Source: Phytophthora sp. 'mugwort' (lineage: Eukaryota; Oomycota; Peronosporomycetes; Peronosporales; Peronosporaceae). Taken from it: a stretch of 64,000 nt of DNA. Position numbers and translations under genes: made by a program. The stretch is from the NCBI GenBank assembly GCA_033558025.1, contig JAUCEF010000007.1:3534001-3598000 (forward strand), read 5' to 3'. Below are positions 41,659 to 53,573 of this stretch, in pieces. How positions within the stretch are numbered: position 1 is the stretch's first letter; each line of letters begins with the position of its first letter. The notes under the pieces are model-generated. The model did no database searches. It saw nothing but the letters and a program-made list of their open reading frames with translations, and was not told the origin of the DNA.

Positions 41659-43255
41659 CTACAAGACACAATATAACGAGATGCGCGCCTTGCCTCGATT
41701 ATCGGTTTGACTCACGCGACGTCTTATTTTTTTTTCACTTTTGGCTGCGGAACGACAGTCAGCACATCGAGGACCCCAATTTGATAGCGATTTTGCATTC
41801 GGCATCTGATATACTGTATTCTTCATCTTCCTTCGACTCGCTTGTTTAAAGTGAAAAAGACAGCCGATAGGGGTAGCATTGGGGTAATGATCTCGAATAG
41901 CACGAATCATCCCAGACTCAAAGTCGCAGTACAAACTCAGGGTCCATGGCAAAGTCAGTTGCATCTAACAACATCTGCATCGCGTGAAAATACATCTCGT
42001 ACATTTTTGAAGGGTAGAGTACAAATGCACATGGATAGTATCCTTTTGTTGGCCGATCGTAACCAGTGAAAACCACGCTCTGCTTGAACTTTGGTGGAAC
42101 ACAACGAAATGTCCCATCAACAAACACTGAAGTCCGTTTGTGCTTGAGCATATTCATAGATAGATGGCCCCATTCAGGCAAGCGTTCCCGCTTCTTTAGG
42201 GCTCGGTCGTAATACGAATGATGGAAACAGCAGAAAATTGGTATCCGTAGGCGTCCCGCTATCATTAAGAACTTGAGATCAGAGAGATGATTCAATCTGG
42301 CCATATACAGATCCTCCAAATGCCTCAGACCTTGTACGATTCACACGCCGGAGAACCTTTTTCCTCATAACCCAGTAAAGCAACGATTCCGATCCGGACT
42401 TTTCGTAAAACGTTGATCTAACCATATCCCAAATGTCCGTGCGAATGGCAGATGTGGTCACAGTCAACGGTCCACCTCTCGTTTCATAGTCTCGATCACG
42501 TGTGTGGCGGTGCTTGGACTTTGTGTTTCATTGTCGGATCGAATAGACGAGAGACCACATATGTGCGGGACGAAGTTGGTATAGCACTCCAGGCTTAAGC
42601 TGAACTCGCACTTGCCAGGACAGTTTTTGCTGCGGTAATCACTGCTGCGATATGAAATCATTACCCATATTCTGTTCGATCTTGTGTATTTGTTGCCGGC
42701 GATCCAACGGGTTGTATGCCCGGTTCGGTGATCGTTATTGTGGCTTTCATTGCTCGATGCATCAACACCACCTAAATTTCCCACCATACCAGTTGGTTGC
42801 TCGATATCACCAACTTCGTTCTGGTTTCCGTCATTGGAAACATCATCGCCACCAAATCCGAACTCATATTCTTCATTGAAGGCAGACTCTGCACTCTCAA
42901 TCTCCGACATAGATTCTATCGGAAGGGCTCTATCACATTCCGTGCTCGGATTAAGCAACAACCCGAGTGAATGGTTCCTAGTGCTGGAAGCAACAGGGAA
43001 TTCACTTATTGGCACGTGAGTAGAATGAATGGAAGCCCCTGGGTGTGTATCCGTCGCGTTGTTACTGGCGCAGAGGTAAGCACTGTCACTTACGTGTTGA
43101 GTGTATAGCACGGCAGATATGAGTAATGTTACCGCTAGGAGCTTCGAGCCTGCTATGCAAACGACGAGATCGCCTCGAAGGGAGAAGTCGTTGCTGTGCT
43201 TCGTGAGATCGCCTTTGTCGAGAAGAGCGTAGACGACGCTCCATCTGCGCTGCAC
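41659..43255 (-). pseudogene. Mutator-like (MULE) transposase with FLYWCH-like N-terminus, broken
   Basis: Minus strand, from high to low coordinate: an N-terminal zinc-domain-like stretch (NCPGKCEFSLSLECYTNFVP, near 42600), a TGA near 42464, a linker (42467-42279), then the MULE catalytic core TSVFVDGTFRCVPPKF (first Asp), GYYPCAFVLYPSKMYEMYFH, and, in a shifted frame, YCDFESGMIRAIRDHYPNAT (second Asp) with GCLFHFKQASRRKM. That order is the MULE DDE signature (PF10551). Frame changes near 42300 and 41950 and a stop make it a pseudogene; the C-terminal Glu/SWIM part is not visible. Confidence 0.82.
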
Positions 43256-43481
43256 GCAAGCTGCGCGTTACTAGTAAGATCAAATAATAATAGAGGGTGA
43301 GTGTGATATAAGTTCCGAACCGACCTTCAGCCGGGTCAGTTATCCCAGCGTAGTTATGCCAGCCTTTTTCGTTTCGTAACTGACAGATTTTTCTATTCAC
43401 AGGGACATAGTGTTACTCCGCCAGTGCACTACTGCCGTCGCGTTCTCATGAACCAATGACACCTGGTATTTACTCAACTTA

Positions 43482-43829
43482 TCATGCTGTGTGACCTATT
43501 GTGACCTGACCTGGTTGCGACCTATTTTCGGACTTGTTCCGGCGGATCCGTAACACCAGTAATTGAGACTTACGTTGGCTTTCTTCCACGTGATCAATAC
43601 GCTGGTGAAGCTTTGGGATCCGATCAATCAGTTGATCTTCGTCTTGGTTTCCACGCTGCGGAACACTAGGCGTGGTGGTGACCATAGTGTTTGGGGATCC
43701 AACAACAAATTCCGCCATACGATTGATTGTCTTGATCACCTGGTCTTGCCACTTTGTTGGTTTATTTATGGGCGCCGCCCCATCAGCGACAGCCAGGTTC
43801 ATTGAGTCCATTTCGCCCTCCGGGTGCAT
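43482..43829 (-). CDS. Unrecognised hydrophilic ORF (115 aa)
   Basis: ATG-started frame MHPEGEMDSMNLAVADGAAP ... DRIPKLHQRIDHVEESQRKS. Polar, with a short predicted coil. Open sequence continues upstream in the same frame (SELADFVNGAMHPEGE). No family recognised. Confidence 0.3.
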   Translation of the reverse strand: MHPEGEMDSMNLAVADGAAPINKPTKWQDQVIKTINRMAEFVVGSPNTMVTTTPSVPQRGNQDEDQLIDRIPKLHQRIDHVEESQRKSQLLVLRIRRNKSENRSQPGQVTIGHTA

Positions 43830-43946
43830 GGCGCCGTTGACAAAGTCGGCCAGCTCGGGTTTGACACGAGTACATATTTGAGGAAAAACACATCAGAGTT
43901 TTGGCCAGACACGAATAATCTAGCGTTCGCTTCCACGCACTTGCCA

Positions 43947-45141
43947 TCACCTTATTCCCACATGTTTAACGTCTAGCGTCTTCGCGCGGGAAGATGATGG
44001 AAGGGCTGATGCTCGCGAAACGTGTTTTTTTGCGGCTTCTTCAAAGGCTAGTTGTAGTCGGCGGTCTTCGCACGGAAAACAACTCTTCCAAAACACGGCC
44101 TTGGTATTCCCAGCAACGCCTTCGAGTTGTTCACGCGTTGCAGCGTCATCAGATATGTACGAGGGGCTCAGCAAAACGATGGAGAAACTAACGTTCGAGA
44201 GCCGAATGAAACAATGCTTTATCTTTCACAGACTGGGATCCAGCACGTTTTCCTCATCAACAGAGGACTGGACTGCGCGTTTAGTAACATCATAAGACCG
44301 CAAGTGGCGGATCTGATCTTGCGTACTGGTCGTTCGTGAAAGGCGGAGTTTCCGCTCCGTGCACTCTTTCGAAGTTGCACCACGGTCCAGGAGTCATAGT
44401 CATTACATGTCGTCTGGGGTGGCTTTTCCTAGGTTTGACTGTCCAATTCGCCACGCGTTCGGGCTGAATTTCTATGACGGCTGCATTAATCTCGGAAACA
44501 ATAACATCGTACGCTCCAGCGTTGCCGACTGGATTTGATTCATGCTCCGACGATGCAGTAAGTACGTCATTCAGCTCATTGAGAAGCTCCCTGTTGGAAC
44601 GCGCGCCGACGAGTTCGTTTCCAGTTGGAGGTTGTGGATTGGCAAGCCTGGTTGGTGAGGGCAGGAACGTTGGACAGAAAGTAGGCAGCTGCGCCCTCAT
44701 CGCAGCTGGTACCAGAGGATCAGTAGAGGTCGTCGGGTGCCCATCGGCAGCATTAAGAAAATGTTAAAGTTGGCGGAAGTCTGACCGGCGTAGTTTTGAC
44801 TTGCTTTCGCATCCTTGTCGCTGCTCTCGCGGAGTTCTCCGAGCGGGTGGCATTCGTTGGGGGCCGTTACAGCTTGGGCAGTTGGAGAAACTATTGGTGC
44901 CGCCACCACAACCTTCAATCGCTTGCGCGTGCTCATCGACGCGCTCGAAAAGCTTTGGGTGGGGTAGACGTTCCTGCCTGACAAGGTTTTCTTTTAAAGA
45001 ATAAATTTCGTTTGGCCAAATGAGATATTTGCGATGTGGCACTTTTGGGTCACCTTTCATTTCTAACGACATGGTGCGTTGCGTGCCATGGGATGGCACG
45101 CCATAGCAGTGGTTAAGAGACATGCTGAGGCTGTCAAGCAA
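43947..45141 (-). pseudogene. Unrecognised decayed ORF series
   Basis: A run of minus-strand frames (45141-44764, 44700-44290, 44174-43947) with similar polar, proline/serine-rich composition that look like one gene broken twice. Samples: HPKLFERVDEHAQAIEGCGG; NRELLNELNDVLTASSEHES; REQLEGVAGNTKAVFWKSCF. No domain recognised. Confidence 0.3.
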
Positions 45142-45443
45142 AGCTCAGTGAGCTTCGGTCTTGCTGAACAAGGTTGCTCGTCAAGCTGTGAATTTACGGA
45201 GGGTGCGACTCGTGGACCCATAGTTGTTGTTGGTGTTGGAGGGAGCGAAAGTGCTCTTTTGGAGGTCGCTGATAACGTTTTTGCGGAGATTAGGATTAGT
45301 GGATGCTTACGCGGCAAGAATACAGGAGTATGGAGACCGTATTTTGGGGAGTGTACAGTAAGGACTGTTTTTGAGACGATTTGGAGCAGGCAACGACAGA
45401 ACGGGGCGAATTAAAGGGTGTTTCATATGTAGACTACGTCTGC

Positions 45444-45470
45444 GGGGGGGGGGGGGGGGGGGGGGGGGGG
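45444..45470 (+). repeat. 27-base G homopolymer
   Basis: Uninterrupted G run between TCTGC and CATGG. It could be a true low-complexity tract (G-quadruplex forming) or a sequencing/assembly artefact. Confidence 0.95.
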
Positions 45471-45652
45471 CATGGAAGCAGGCTCGTCATCTATATTCTA
45501 TATCGCCACGGGCATAACAGCTAAGTTCGTTCAAAAAAAAAATGCCACGTATTCATAAACAGGAGTACTGATCATTTGTCGATCTCGTAGCTCCAAGCGA
45601 GTAGCTGCCAGAAGGGAAATCACAGTGTTCGTCGCCGGATGACACTTCGGCT

Positions 45653-47712
45653 TACTGCCACATGTGCAAAGCTACGTTCGACTACAAGTCCGAAAGCAGT
45701 GCGAGTATTGGCAAGCATTTGAGAAGTGTGCACCCAAGGGTGTTCGCCAAATTGCAAGGTGCCACGGCACGAAGCGAAGCTTCCGGTATGGCTTGCAGCC
45801 AAACAAAAGGTAGGCGTGCTGTTTCTCTTGCCATCCAAACGAAAAAAACAGTTAAACCAGCAAAGAAGATATGGCAACGCGGCTTTGACTGATTGGATTG
45901 GTGAATGCCTCCGAACTATAAGCATCACTGAGGATAATGAGCCCCGATTTTTGATGCCATTTGCTCAAACAATTCACGGTATTTACGAGTTGTCCGTCCC
46001 GGCGCACGATTACCGACCGGTTGAAAGCTCACGCACAAGAAAAGAGATTGTATGTGAAGTAAAATGGTTTTGCTTTACTACCGATATTTGGACTTCACGT
46101 ACAATATGAAAGCTTTCTCGCTATGGCTATTCGTTTGTGATCGCTGAGTTTGATCTTGCGAGATATACGTTGGCGGTTACTAGCTTTACTGGGAAGCACG
46201 CTGATGTCCGTATCCCAAACCTTATTATTAATAGCGGCCTGAATCCTAAGTGGGTGCTAGACACGACGCGTTTGACAAGAATTGTGCATAATCGGCATCC
46301 AAATCGTTATGTGCTTTGACAACACCCGAACAATAATGAATACCGTGATAACGGGTTGGATGTTGCCAAAACACGTAACGACTTTAACGTCAACCACTTT
46401 GGTTGTGCAGCTCACTAGTTGTGGCTGACACTCTTGCGAAGCGGATGCAACGATTTCAGGAGAAAAAGAATAGCGTGTAGTTTTTAGTGACGTTGCGGAC
46501 CCAGAAGACGGTGAAGAACAATGGACTAAGGACCGTGAAGCCGAACTACGAGCGATTGCCGTATTGTAGAAAATATTAGTTGAAATCTCTTAAAGGTCTG
46601 TCTGGTGAGACCTATGACGACTAGGCGGAATCAGTGGACCTAGAAACTGACGTTTTTCTAGTTGAAGACCTCATTGATGGATGTCTTAGCGCCCGAGCTG
46701 CATCGCAAATAATGAATTCACTGAAAGGTGCCGTGGGCAAAACAAGAAACCGTGTTGCTAGCTCCGCAAGATTGCCACTTTAACAAAAGTGCGAAAGGGA
46801 AAGCAAAGCTAGACACTCTGCAGAATGTACTTGTACGGTTACGGGTTTTGTGAACGTAGTAACTCGAAGGAACAGCACGCACCACATACGCCGTCGTATT
46901 CTGCAGTTGCGACCTGCAATTCATGATTTCCTGGAGTTTATTCAGACATCAAGTAGGAAGGAAGAGTTTGCGACGTCAAGATGTCATGTCCCACCGGGGA
47001 CGTGTGGTATATTTATGAAGATTGCTCGAGCTGACGAAGGTGAACGCTACTAAGATTCAGCGCTTAAACATATGCATCTGGTTCGCTGGATCTTTTTGCT
47101 TATACTCCACAAGCTGTGTAAAGATCTGCCGATCGACGTGAAATCGTGCTCTATACTTGAACAACAGTTCGCCTATGACGATTTGCTTAGCACCACAGGA
47201 AACGGGCTACAAAGCAATTCTTGGTGAAATAGGCGATGCGCCAAATGTCGATCCTAATTCGAGCTTCAAGGGGGATAGCGACGACGAGGAAGATTGCGCC
47301 AGTGAGCTCCTCCGTAACCATCGGAAGCTACCAAAACCGGAGTCCTCTGAAGAAATGTTGCTGTGTGGACAGGTAAATGCACGACTAGGACGGTACTTCG
47401 AGAAGTTCAAAACTGCGTGAAAAAGACGAAGAATCAGATCAACGCCGTGGAAAGGTAAAGGCTATGAGCCAAACCAAACTCGAAAAAACGCGTTGAAATG
47501 GTGGAAGGACAATGCGGGCAACTTTCCGTTATTGACGCCAGTTTAAAAAAAAGTACTTGGCATCAATTAAAAGATGTATTTTATCATCGGTGCGACCTCA
47601 GTGCCATCAGAGCGCAGGTTTTCATGAAGTGAAAATGCAATCACAGCTCGGCGTAACAGACTGTCATAATCCAACATCATGGATATATTTGTTATACACA
47701 ACATCTTGGTGG
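45653..47712 (+). pseudogene. hAT-family transposase relic (copy 1)
   Basis: Plus-strand pieces in order: a BED-type zinc finger (CHMCKATFDYKSESSASIGK followed by HLRSVHP), FTTDIWTS near 46076 (the hAT motif TxDxWTS), FVIAEFDLARYTLAVTSFTG, and at the end a dimerisation motif in which ATSVPSERRFS and TARRNRLS are readable around stops (47590-47680). The order and spacing fit a hAT element of about 2 kb. Many stops and frame changes: long inactive. Confidence 0.75.
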
Positions 47713-47714
47713 AG

Positions 47715-49263
47715 GAGGATCGCCACGACGATATCAGTAGTTAAGAAGAAGCAGACGCAATGTAGGAGTAAGGGTGTCTTTGGAGTGGAACTGTTGCAAC
47801 ACTATATTCGACTTTCATATTTCTCGTACTTGGTAATGAATTACATCATTGCTCTAATGCCGCGGTGCTGTCGAGTTCCTAACCCGACAGAGCCTCGACC
47901 ACCTTGACCTCTCCACGGACGTCTTGGCGCTCTCGTCGATGTTCTCAACCTTCTGCACGCCATGATCGGGCTAGCCAGCGATGACAACCAGCCTCATCTC
48001 ATTTCGGCCGTCCCAGTGGTCACCTTCACGGTCTGCCCCCTTAGTGGTCTCACTAAGTGCTCCTCCTCAATTACAATTGGCTTCAGAATGACCATTCCGA
48101 TGTAGTCCTTGTCAGTCGGTACCACGATCCTCTCCTCGCCCATGAAAAAAGTATCCCCAAGTCGGACCTAGGTCGTCCTCGTCTGGCCAATCTTGTCAAC
48201 GATTTCAAGCTTTTCCGTGCTCGGGCTCGCCCGCAAGGATCTCCTGTTCAGTCTCGCCACCGCGTCAACCACCTGCGGCTGCTCAGCAGTCAGTTCGGCC
48301 TGCTCCTTCACATCCTCGAGCACCACGGGCATAACCACGCGGTGTCGACTTCCGGAAATTTCACTTCACTTTACCGATCTCGATAGCTTTGATCACCTCC
48401 ACAGTCTTCTGGTCGCTCGACGATGATATCGACATTCTGCTCACAACGTTCGGACTCACTAACTACGATCGTCTTGTCCGCTACGCTGCAACATAAAAAG
48501 CGAACATATTAGGTCTCAGGCGATGCCAAACGCATCCTCAAGATGCTGCTTTTTTCCACCCAAAAGAGACGCGTGATTCTTGCGCATCATAGTGCCAAGT
48601 GGCTCTGGTGAAGTGTCGATAACACTGCGCGCGGCTTACAGGACGCCGCGCTAATTCGCGGTAAGCCACCCGGCAATGCGATGCTGCGAAGGTGGCGGTG
48701 TCGAACAGCGCGGACGACGAGACAACGATGGCAAACAAGACCATTCATATCACATCAGTGTCCTGACGTCGCGGTCCTTCGGCGAGGAAGTTGTATTCTG
48801 AAAACAAAAAAGTAGGTCTGTCAGGATCAAATATTTAAGTTTACGTGAATAATGCTTAAAGAAAACAGCAGCGGGAACCCGCTGACGGGAAATGGAAAAA
48901 TGTCAACTTTACGTAAAAGTGGGTTTGCATGCCCATCACTAATATACAGCAATCGCGTAGGTGGAGAGGTATGGTAAATGCCAGTGCACGGTTTCAAGAT
49001 AGCTCCGAAATGGATTCGTACGTTACCGACAACAGCTAAATATATTTGTACGCGTATGTTTTGTTACGAAGCAAGGAGAAGGTAAACACTATCGAGGCGT
49101 ATTTTTTTGCGGTTCGTTTTCATGCAAAACATGGTAATTATGATGGGGCGAAGTCGTGGATGGTTTTTTTCTAATTCAGTACTATAGTGGATTGCGTGAC
49201 AAGTACCCCAGTAATAATGACGGCAATTCGGTAACACACAATATTAAAAATTTGCGCAATTAA
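47715..49263. other. Repeat-desert sequence, no supported gene
   Basis: About 1.5 kb. The more GC-rich part (47880-48440) has open stretches on both strands that are repeatedly interrupted; it may be an old coding fragment of a retroelement, but I cannot assign it. The rest is AT-rich and featureless. Confidence 0.35.
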
Positions 49264-50759
49264 TGCAAATACGGTTCTGAATTAGAGCTGGGCCGAGTCC
49301 GCGCATCCGCAGCTACCGTCGTCACATTCCACATGCTCCCGTTCGCTCGAAGAAACATGACCATTCCAAAATTTGCTGACATCATGCAGGTACGCAGTGG
49401 TTGCATCGCGAAAACAGCATTTCGTATGAGGTCGACGTTGGGGGCAGCTGTTTCAACAGCGGGATGTAGACCACTTTTGTCCTGCTGAGTTTCCTTGCCG
49501 CACCCCCCCACCAAGTATATGGGTCACGTAGCCCTGCTCTTGTGCCTTCCGCTTGCTACCGCACCTCGCCTCTTCGAAGCGTTTCATGACAGCAGTTTTG
49601 GTGTTGAACAGGACTCCACTGTTGATGGCTTGACCACAGCGCATTCGAAGATGGGGAAGTGCACAATCTTGGCCGACGCCTTAAGCTGGTCCCGCGTGCA
49701 GGGACACTTGGCAACCGCCGAGTCGAAGATGAGCCGGGCGTCCGACAAGTCGACGCCGTCGCACTGGAGCTTCTTACGCCGCTCTGAAACTTCTTCATGG
49801 GCTCGACGAGCACGCGCAGCTTGCGGTGCGAGGCGCCGGTCGCTATGAGGTCTTCGACAGCGTCCACAGGCTTTGTCTGAGGGCGAATACGCAAGCACCG
49901 TTGTAGCATTTCAAAGTTGAAACCCCAACGCGTAATATTCCGTTTGATGGGGTGCACGTCGGTCAACGTGGAGGGCTCGTCGAGATTGTAAACTTGAATA
50001 ATTTGACATCAACGTGTTAACCTGGGTTAGGAACGGCTCGAACTCAGTGAGATACCTTTTAATGGCTAAGTTAAACTGGTGGCTGGCACAACCAACCAGA
50101 GGTACGCCGAGTTCGGTGGCTATTGCTCTGGCGATTTTGAAGTTGTCGGCAGCGGCGAACGCCACAATGTCAAGCATCGTGGCGTACACATCCAGTACTC
50201 CGTCGATGAGCTTGATATGCGCGTCCGCGTCTTTTGAACCTTCATCAAGCAGCGACACTGCTAGCAGCTGCAGACGCAGCTCGCCGTTCGTCACGAACAC
50301 GACTTAAAAGTGCATGTAGTACATAGAACCGCTTGACCAACCGTCCACCATGATTCCAAAGGGGATACACATGATTACCTCGAGCATCTTCCCCACCTTT
50401 TCGCTACATTGGGAATTCTTGAAGAAGCACCCGCGCCGAAATCGAGCGCCACGTTGACATTGAACTAGTAAGCTCGTTGTCGACCTAAAAAAAACGGCAT
50501 GTTCCGCTCGACGACCCATCACATCCACCAAGAGCAATGCGACGTCCAATTTAAATTTGGGTAGGCGGCGTCTGCCATTGGAGAGTATCACCTCGTACAG
50601 CACCTTGTAGCCTTCGTGCTTGAGTATGAGGTGGGTGACGGAGTTGGGGTAGCCGGTGTTGGCGTCTTGCTTGCGCTCACTACCGCACAGCTTGCAGCGA
50701 TCGCGGCCTTGTTCTAGGGCCTTGTAGAGGTAGGCGCATACCGCCTTGTTTGGCGCCAT
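49264..50759 (-). pseudogene. hAT-family transposase relic (copy 2)
   Basis: Starts with an ATG (50759) and a BED-type finger (CKLCGSERKQDANTGYPNSV followed by THLILKHEG). Then MVDGWSSGSMYYMHF (catalytic DGWSS), a shifted frame with ADNFKIARAIATELGVPLVG and CASHQFNLAIKRYL (the second conserved block), NITRWGFNFEMLQRCLRI, and a C-terminal end MVMFLRANGSMWNV. All hAT blocks are present but stops and frame changes interrupt at about 50310, 49980 and 49560. Confidence 0.8.
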
Positions 50760-50764
50760 CGCGG

Positions 50765-51196
50765 CGAAGGAATAGGGTGTGTTTAAGAGTGTTTGAATCA
50801 AGTGCCGAGGTGCAGCGTACTGCTTAAATATTTTATCGCTGCTAGCCAGTAATTTCTTGTCTTCTAATTGGAAGTATTCGGTACAGTGTCTGCAAGATAT
50901 GATTGTTAATACGGATGAGTTGGACCTCTGGTGACCAGCAATTCGCTCGCGACTTTATTTGTTATAGACTAACTTTTGTATATTTATTGCAAGTATTGGC
51001 GCAATATAATTTTATGTTTTGAGCTAAAGCTCCAATAATATTATTACTATTATTATCCGTTATTATACTGGGAAAAACTGATTTTGGTAGTATGGATTTT
51101 TTTAATCAGACTTCTGGGCCGTGTTCTCCGATGATGAGTATTTATCATAAATGTATACTGAAATACACTTCTGACACCGAGCAGTTCAGTTGGAGT
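50765..51196. other. AT-rich spacer between hAT relic and Harbinger element
   Basis: About 430 bp, strongly AT-rich around 50950-51070 (runs of TATTATTA). No coding signal. Confidence 0.5.
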
Positions 51197-51243
51197 GTGT
51201 TCGTTGAGAAAACTTTTGAGCTCGAAGCGTCGCATTGAACGAG

Positions 51244-52361
51244 ATGGCCGACGCTAGCGACGACGAAGCTGACGCCATGGCAAGCGTGCGCATCCTCTAC
51301 GTTATGCTCACCAAGTTAAGACAGCTCGCAGCTAACGGCAACCCGGATCCCAGTGTGCGTGTCCCACGTCTGCCAGCGGCATTAGCAGAAGCAGACCGCC
51401 CGTTCAACCAGACCTACTGCAACCGCCACCCGAAGGTTTTCCGCGATAACTATCGCGTTAATCATCACGTCTTTGAGTCTCTGGTTAATATTTGCGACGC
51501 CCAGATCACGGAGCCCGTCAGAAGCAAGCGAGAGCTTCTCGGCGTCACGTTGGACTGGCTGGCAACGGGATCATCTGTCCGCGCTCAAGAAGACAAGTTC
51601 AAGATCGCCTCTTCAACGTGCCACAAATACCGCACTCTAGGCATGAAGGCTATTATCGGTTCCCTTCAGCACCTCATTAGCCTGGCTTCGGAGGTCTGCC
51701 CTGAATTTGCTTTGTGGTTTCCTCACTTTAACCAAGCAGTATGCGCAATTGATGGCGTTCATTATCAGCTTCAAGTCGCCGAAGAAGGTGCCAGTCGATT
51801 CCGCTCTCATAAGGGAACTATTATTACTAACATGTTGATTGCTAGTGACTGGAACTTGCAAGTTGCGTTCGTCTATGCTGGTGTTAAGGGGAGCGCGCAT
51901 GATTCATCGGTGCTTTCGTTTAGTGGATTCATGGCTAGTGTTCTGGCAAACTACTACGTCCTTGCAGACGCTGGGTACGCTCTGACAGCACAAGCTCTCA
52001 CACCGTACAGAGGTGTTCGCTACCATTTGCAAGAGTGGTGTCCAAGATGCAAGCGACCACAAAATTCCAAAGAGCTTTTCAATTTGAAGCACGCTAAAGG
52101 GCGCAACGTCGTTGGGCGCTTAATTGGGGTACTCAAGCGCCGGTTTCGGGCACTTCGGCATGTCAATGAGTGCGAGTTGGTTGTGGTGAAAGCCACAATT
52201 TTGCTTGTTGTTGCCTTCACGACTTTATTCGTCGTGTGGATTCTGCCGCCATTGGTGACGACTTTGCAGGCGAGACCGAACTAACCTACGATGACGATGT
52301 TTTCCCGTTTGACTTTGAGACTGGGACATCATGGCGCGATTACATGGCTAATCAAATGTAG
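51244..52361 (+). pseudogene. Harbinger (HARBI1-like, DDE_4) transposase, near-complete but frameshifted
   Basis: ATG start 51244 (the frame also opens at TTG 51235). Blocks in order: helix-turn-helix-like region (RDNYRVNHHVFESLVNICDA), AVCAIDGVHYQLQVAEEGAS (first Asp), VYAGVKGSAHDSSVL (second Asp), LADAGYALTAQALTPYRGVR, and RNVVGRLIGVLKRRFRAL. In the last block the usual catalytic Glu (VVERxFGxLK) is Gly. After about 52190 the reading must shift to give FACCCLHDFIRRVDSAAIGD and a stop at 52361. So both a catalytic substitution and a frameshift argue that it is dead, though otherwise it is one of the better-preserved transposases here. Confidence 0.85.
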
Positions 52362-52506
52362 ATTGAGTATGAAGGCTTCCAGTCAATGTCTGCAACCAAT
52401 GTCAGCGACCAGGGCAAAGTGAGATCCATGTAATGCGTGTTCGGTTAATACTAAATGAAGAAATTGACACAATGCTCTCGATACGTTCGAACCTACACGT
52501 GCACAT

Positions 52507-53208
52507 TCAATGGCAGACCTCACGGTGAGTCCCCCCTGTCTCGTTAATGGCAGCGTTCTCTGCGCCAATGCGGGAATCAATCTGCTTCGAGCGCTTCTTA
52601 AAGAAATCATCACTTGCCTTGCACGCAGCTATGAAAGCCTCCAGTGCTCGATCGTTGGCGATCGCTGAGGCTGAAGCTGCACCGGAGGCCTTGGCTCTCC
52701 CATCCCGGAGCCTCTTCAACTTGTTTGTATGTTGCTGGTGGCTCGCTGGTAGTTCACGACCCTTGGTACTGGATGAGGCTGAGCTGCTTGCCGCAACAGT
52801 CACCACTGGGGCAGCCGCTGGCTCCGATCCGTGATCGAGATCACTCGCGTCAAAGTCCCCAATAGAACCCCTCCTCCCCTGTAGCGACAGCGTCACCAGC
52901 AAGGAGTGCGCAAACGTCCGCATCGCGAATCCAGTCTTCTGAAGCTGTCGGCAGATGCGCTGTGTGTTCGCGTCAGCAGTTTGAATTAGCTCGCTCCAAA
53001 CGCTGGCCTCCAGCAGCATTCGGTTTGTCGCTGGTGCGACGCCAGCCCCACTAAGGTTGCTTGTGCAGCGGTACCTCTTGTACTGCGCCATTAAATGCTG
53101 ATACTTTGACTGACATTTCCCTGTTTCAGTGTATCGCAAGCGCAGTGATGCAAACCAAAGATCGCTAGAGAAAATATGTACATGCCAAACCTTGCATATC
53201 ACGATCAT
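52507..53208 (-). CDS. Myb/SANT-like DNA-binding protein of Harbinger element
   Basis: Continuous 233-residue frame with ATG start. The N-terminal part (GKCQSKYQHLMAQYKRYRCT, LLEASVWSELIQT) fits the trihelix/Myb-like domain that partners Harbinger transposases and binds the element ends. The C-terminal half is alanine/serine-rich followed by a charged helix (KASDDFFKKRSKQIDSRIGA). Facing the transposase gene, with the 3' ends 145 bp apart. The conserved first tryptophan of the Myb domain is not obvious, so the upstream end may be altered. Confidence 0.6.
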   Translation of the reverse strand: MIVICKVWHVHIFSSDLWFASLRLRYTETGKCQSKYQHLMAQYKRYRCTSNLSGAGVAPATNRMLLEASVWSELIQTADANTQRICRQLQKTGFAMRTFAHSLLVTLSLQGRRGSIGDFDASDLDHGSEPAAAPVVTVAASSSASSSTKGRELPASHQQHTNKLKRLRDGRAKASGAASASAIANDRALEAFIAACKASDDFFKKRSKQIDSRIGAENAAINETGGTHREVCH

Positions 53209-53510
53209 ATCGAGCCTTCATCGCGTCGTCAATGCTGTGTCACGCCTTCTTCTTTAAGCCGTTCCCGGATGTACCCCGTCGTGCTACGAGCACCAACTCC
53301 AGGAGGTACTTCTCCATGTCCAGTCCCACGTAAACTTATCGTTTGCAATTTTCCTGCTGTTCAAACTTACGATCCTCGTGCTGCTCTGCACTTTCTCGAA
53401 TGGTCGCGCGGTGCTCACCACACCGTATCAGTTCGGCTCCCTCAGAAGTCCGAAAAGGCTATTCTGAGAAAACGCATATTATGTGGAGATAATGCGCATT
53501 GAAAGACGAT

Positions 53511-53573
53511 GTGTTCGTTGAACATAATACGTACTTTGTGGCAGATAATACGTATTATCTGCTCAACGAACAC
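53511..53573. repeat. Nested palindromes at right end of Harbinger element
   Basis: Outer arms GTGTTCGTTGA (53511-53521) and TCAACGAACAC (53563-53573) enclose an 18-bp perfect palindrome AGATAATACGTATTATCT (53543-53560). A degenerate relative of the inner sequence lies just before, near 53473-53500. Confidence 0.85.

Larger units (their letters stand above)
51197..53573. mobile_element. PIF/Harbinger element with transposase and Myb-like partner gene
   Basis: Two convergent genes, a DDE nuclease (+) and a Myb/SANT-like protein (-), the standard gene pair of PIF/Harbinger transposons. A 12-bp sequence GTGTTCGTTGAG begins at 51197 and its exact reverse complement CTCAACGAACAC ends at 53573, which makes them candidate terminal repeats. 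Only 47 bp separate the left repeat from the transposase ATG and I see no 3-bp target duplication, so the boundaries are tentative. Confidence 0.6.

Noticed and set aside
45444..45470. CRISPR or telomeric repeat
   Set aside because: Pure homopolymer with no spacer or telomere unit.
47880..48440. Possible coding gene in the GC-richer island
   Set aside because: Every frame on both strands is interrupted several times and no motif is readable.
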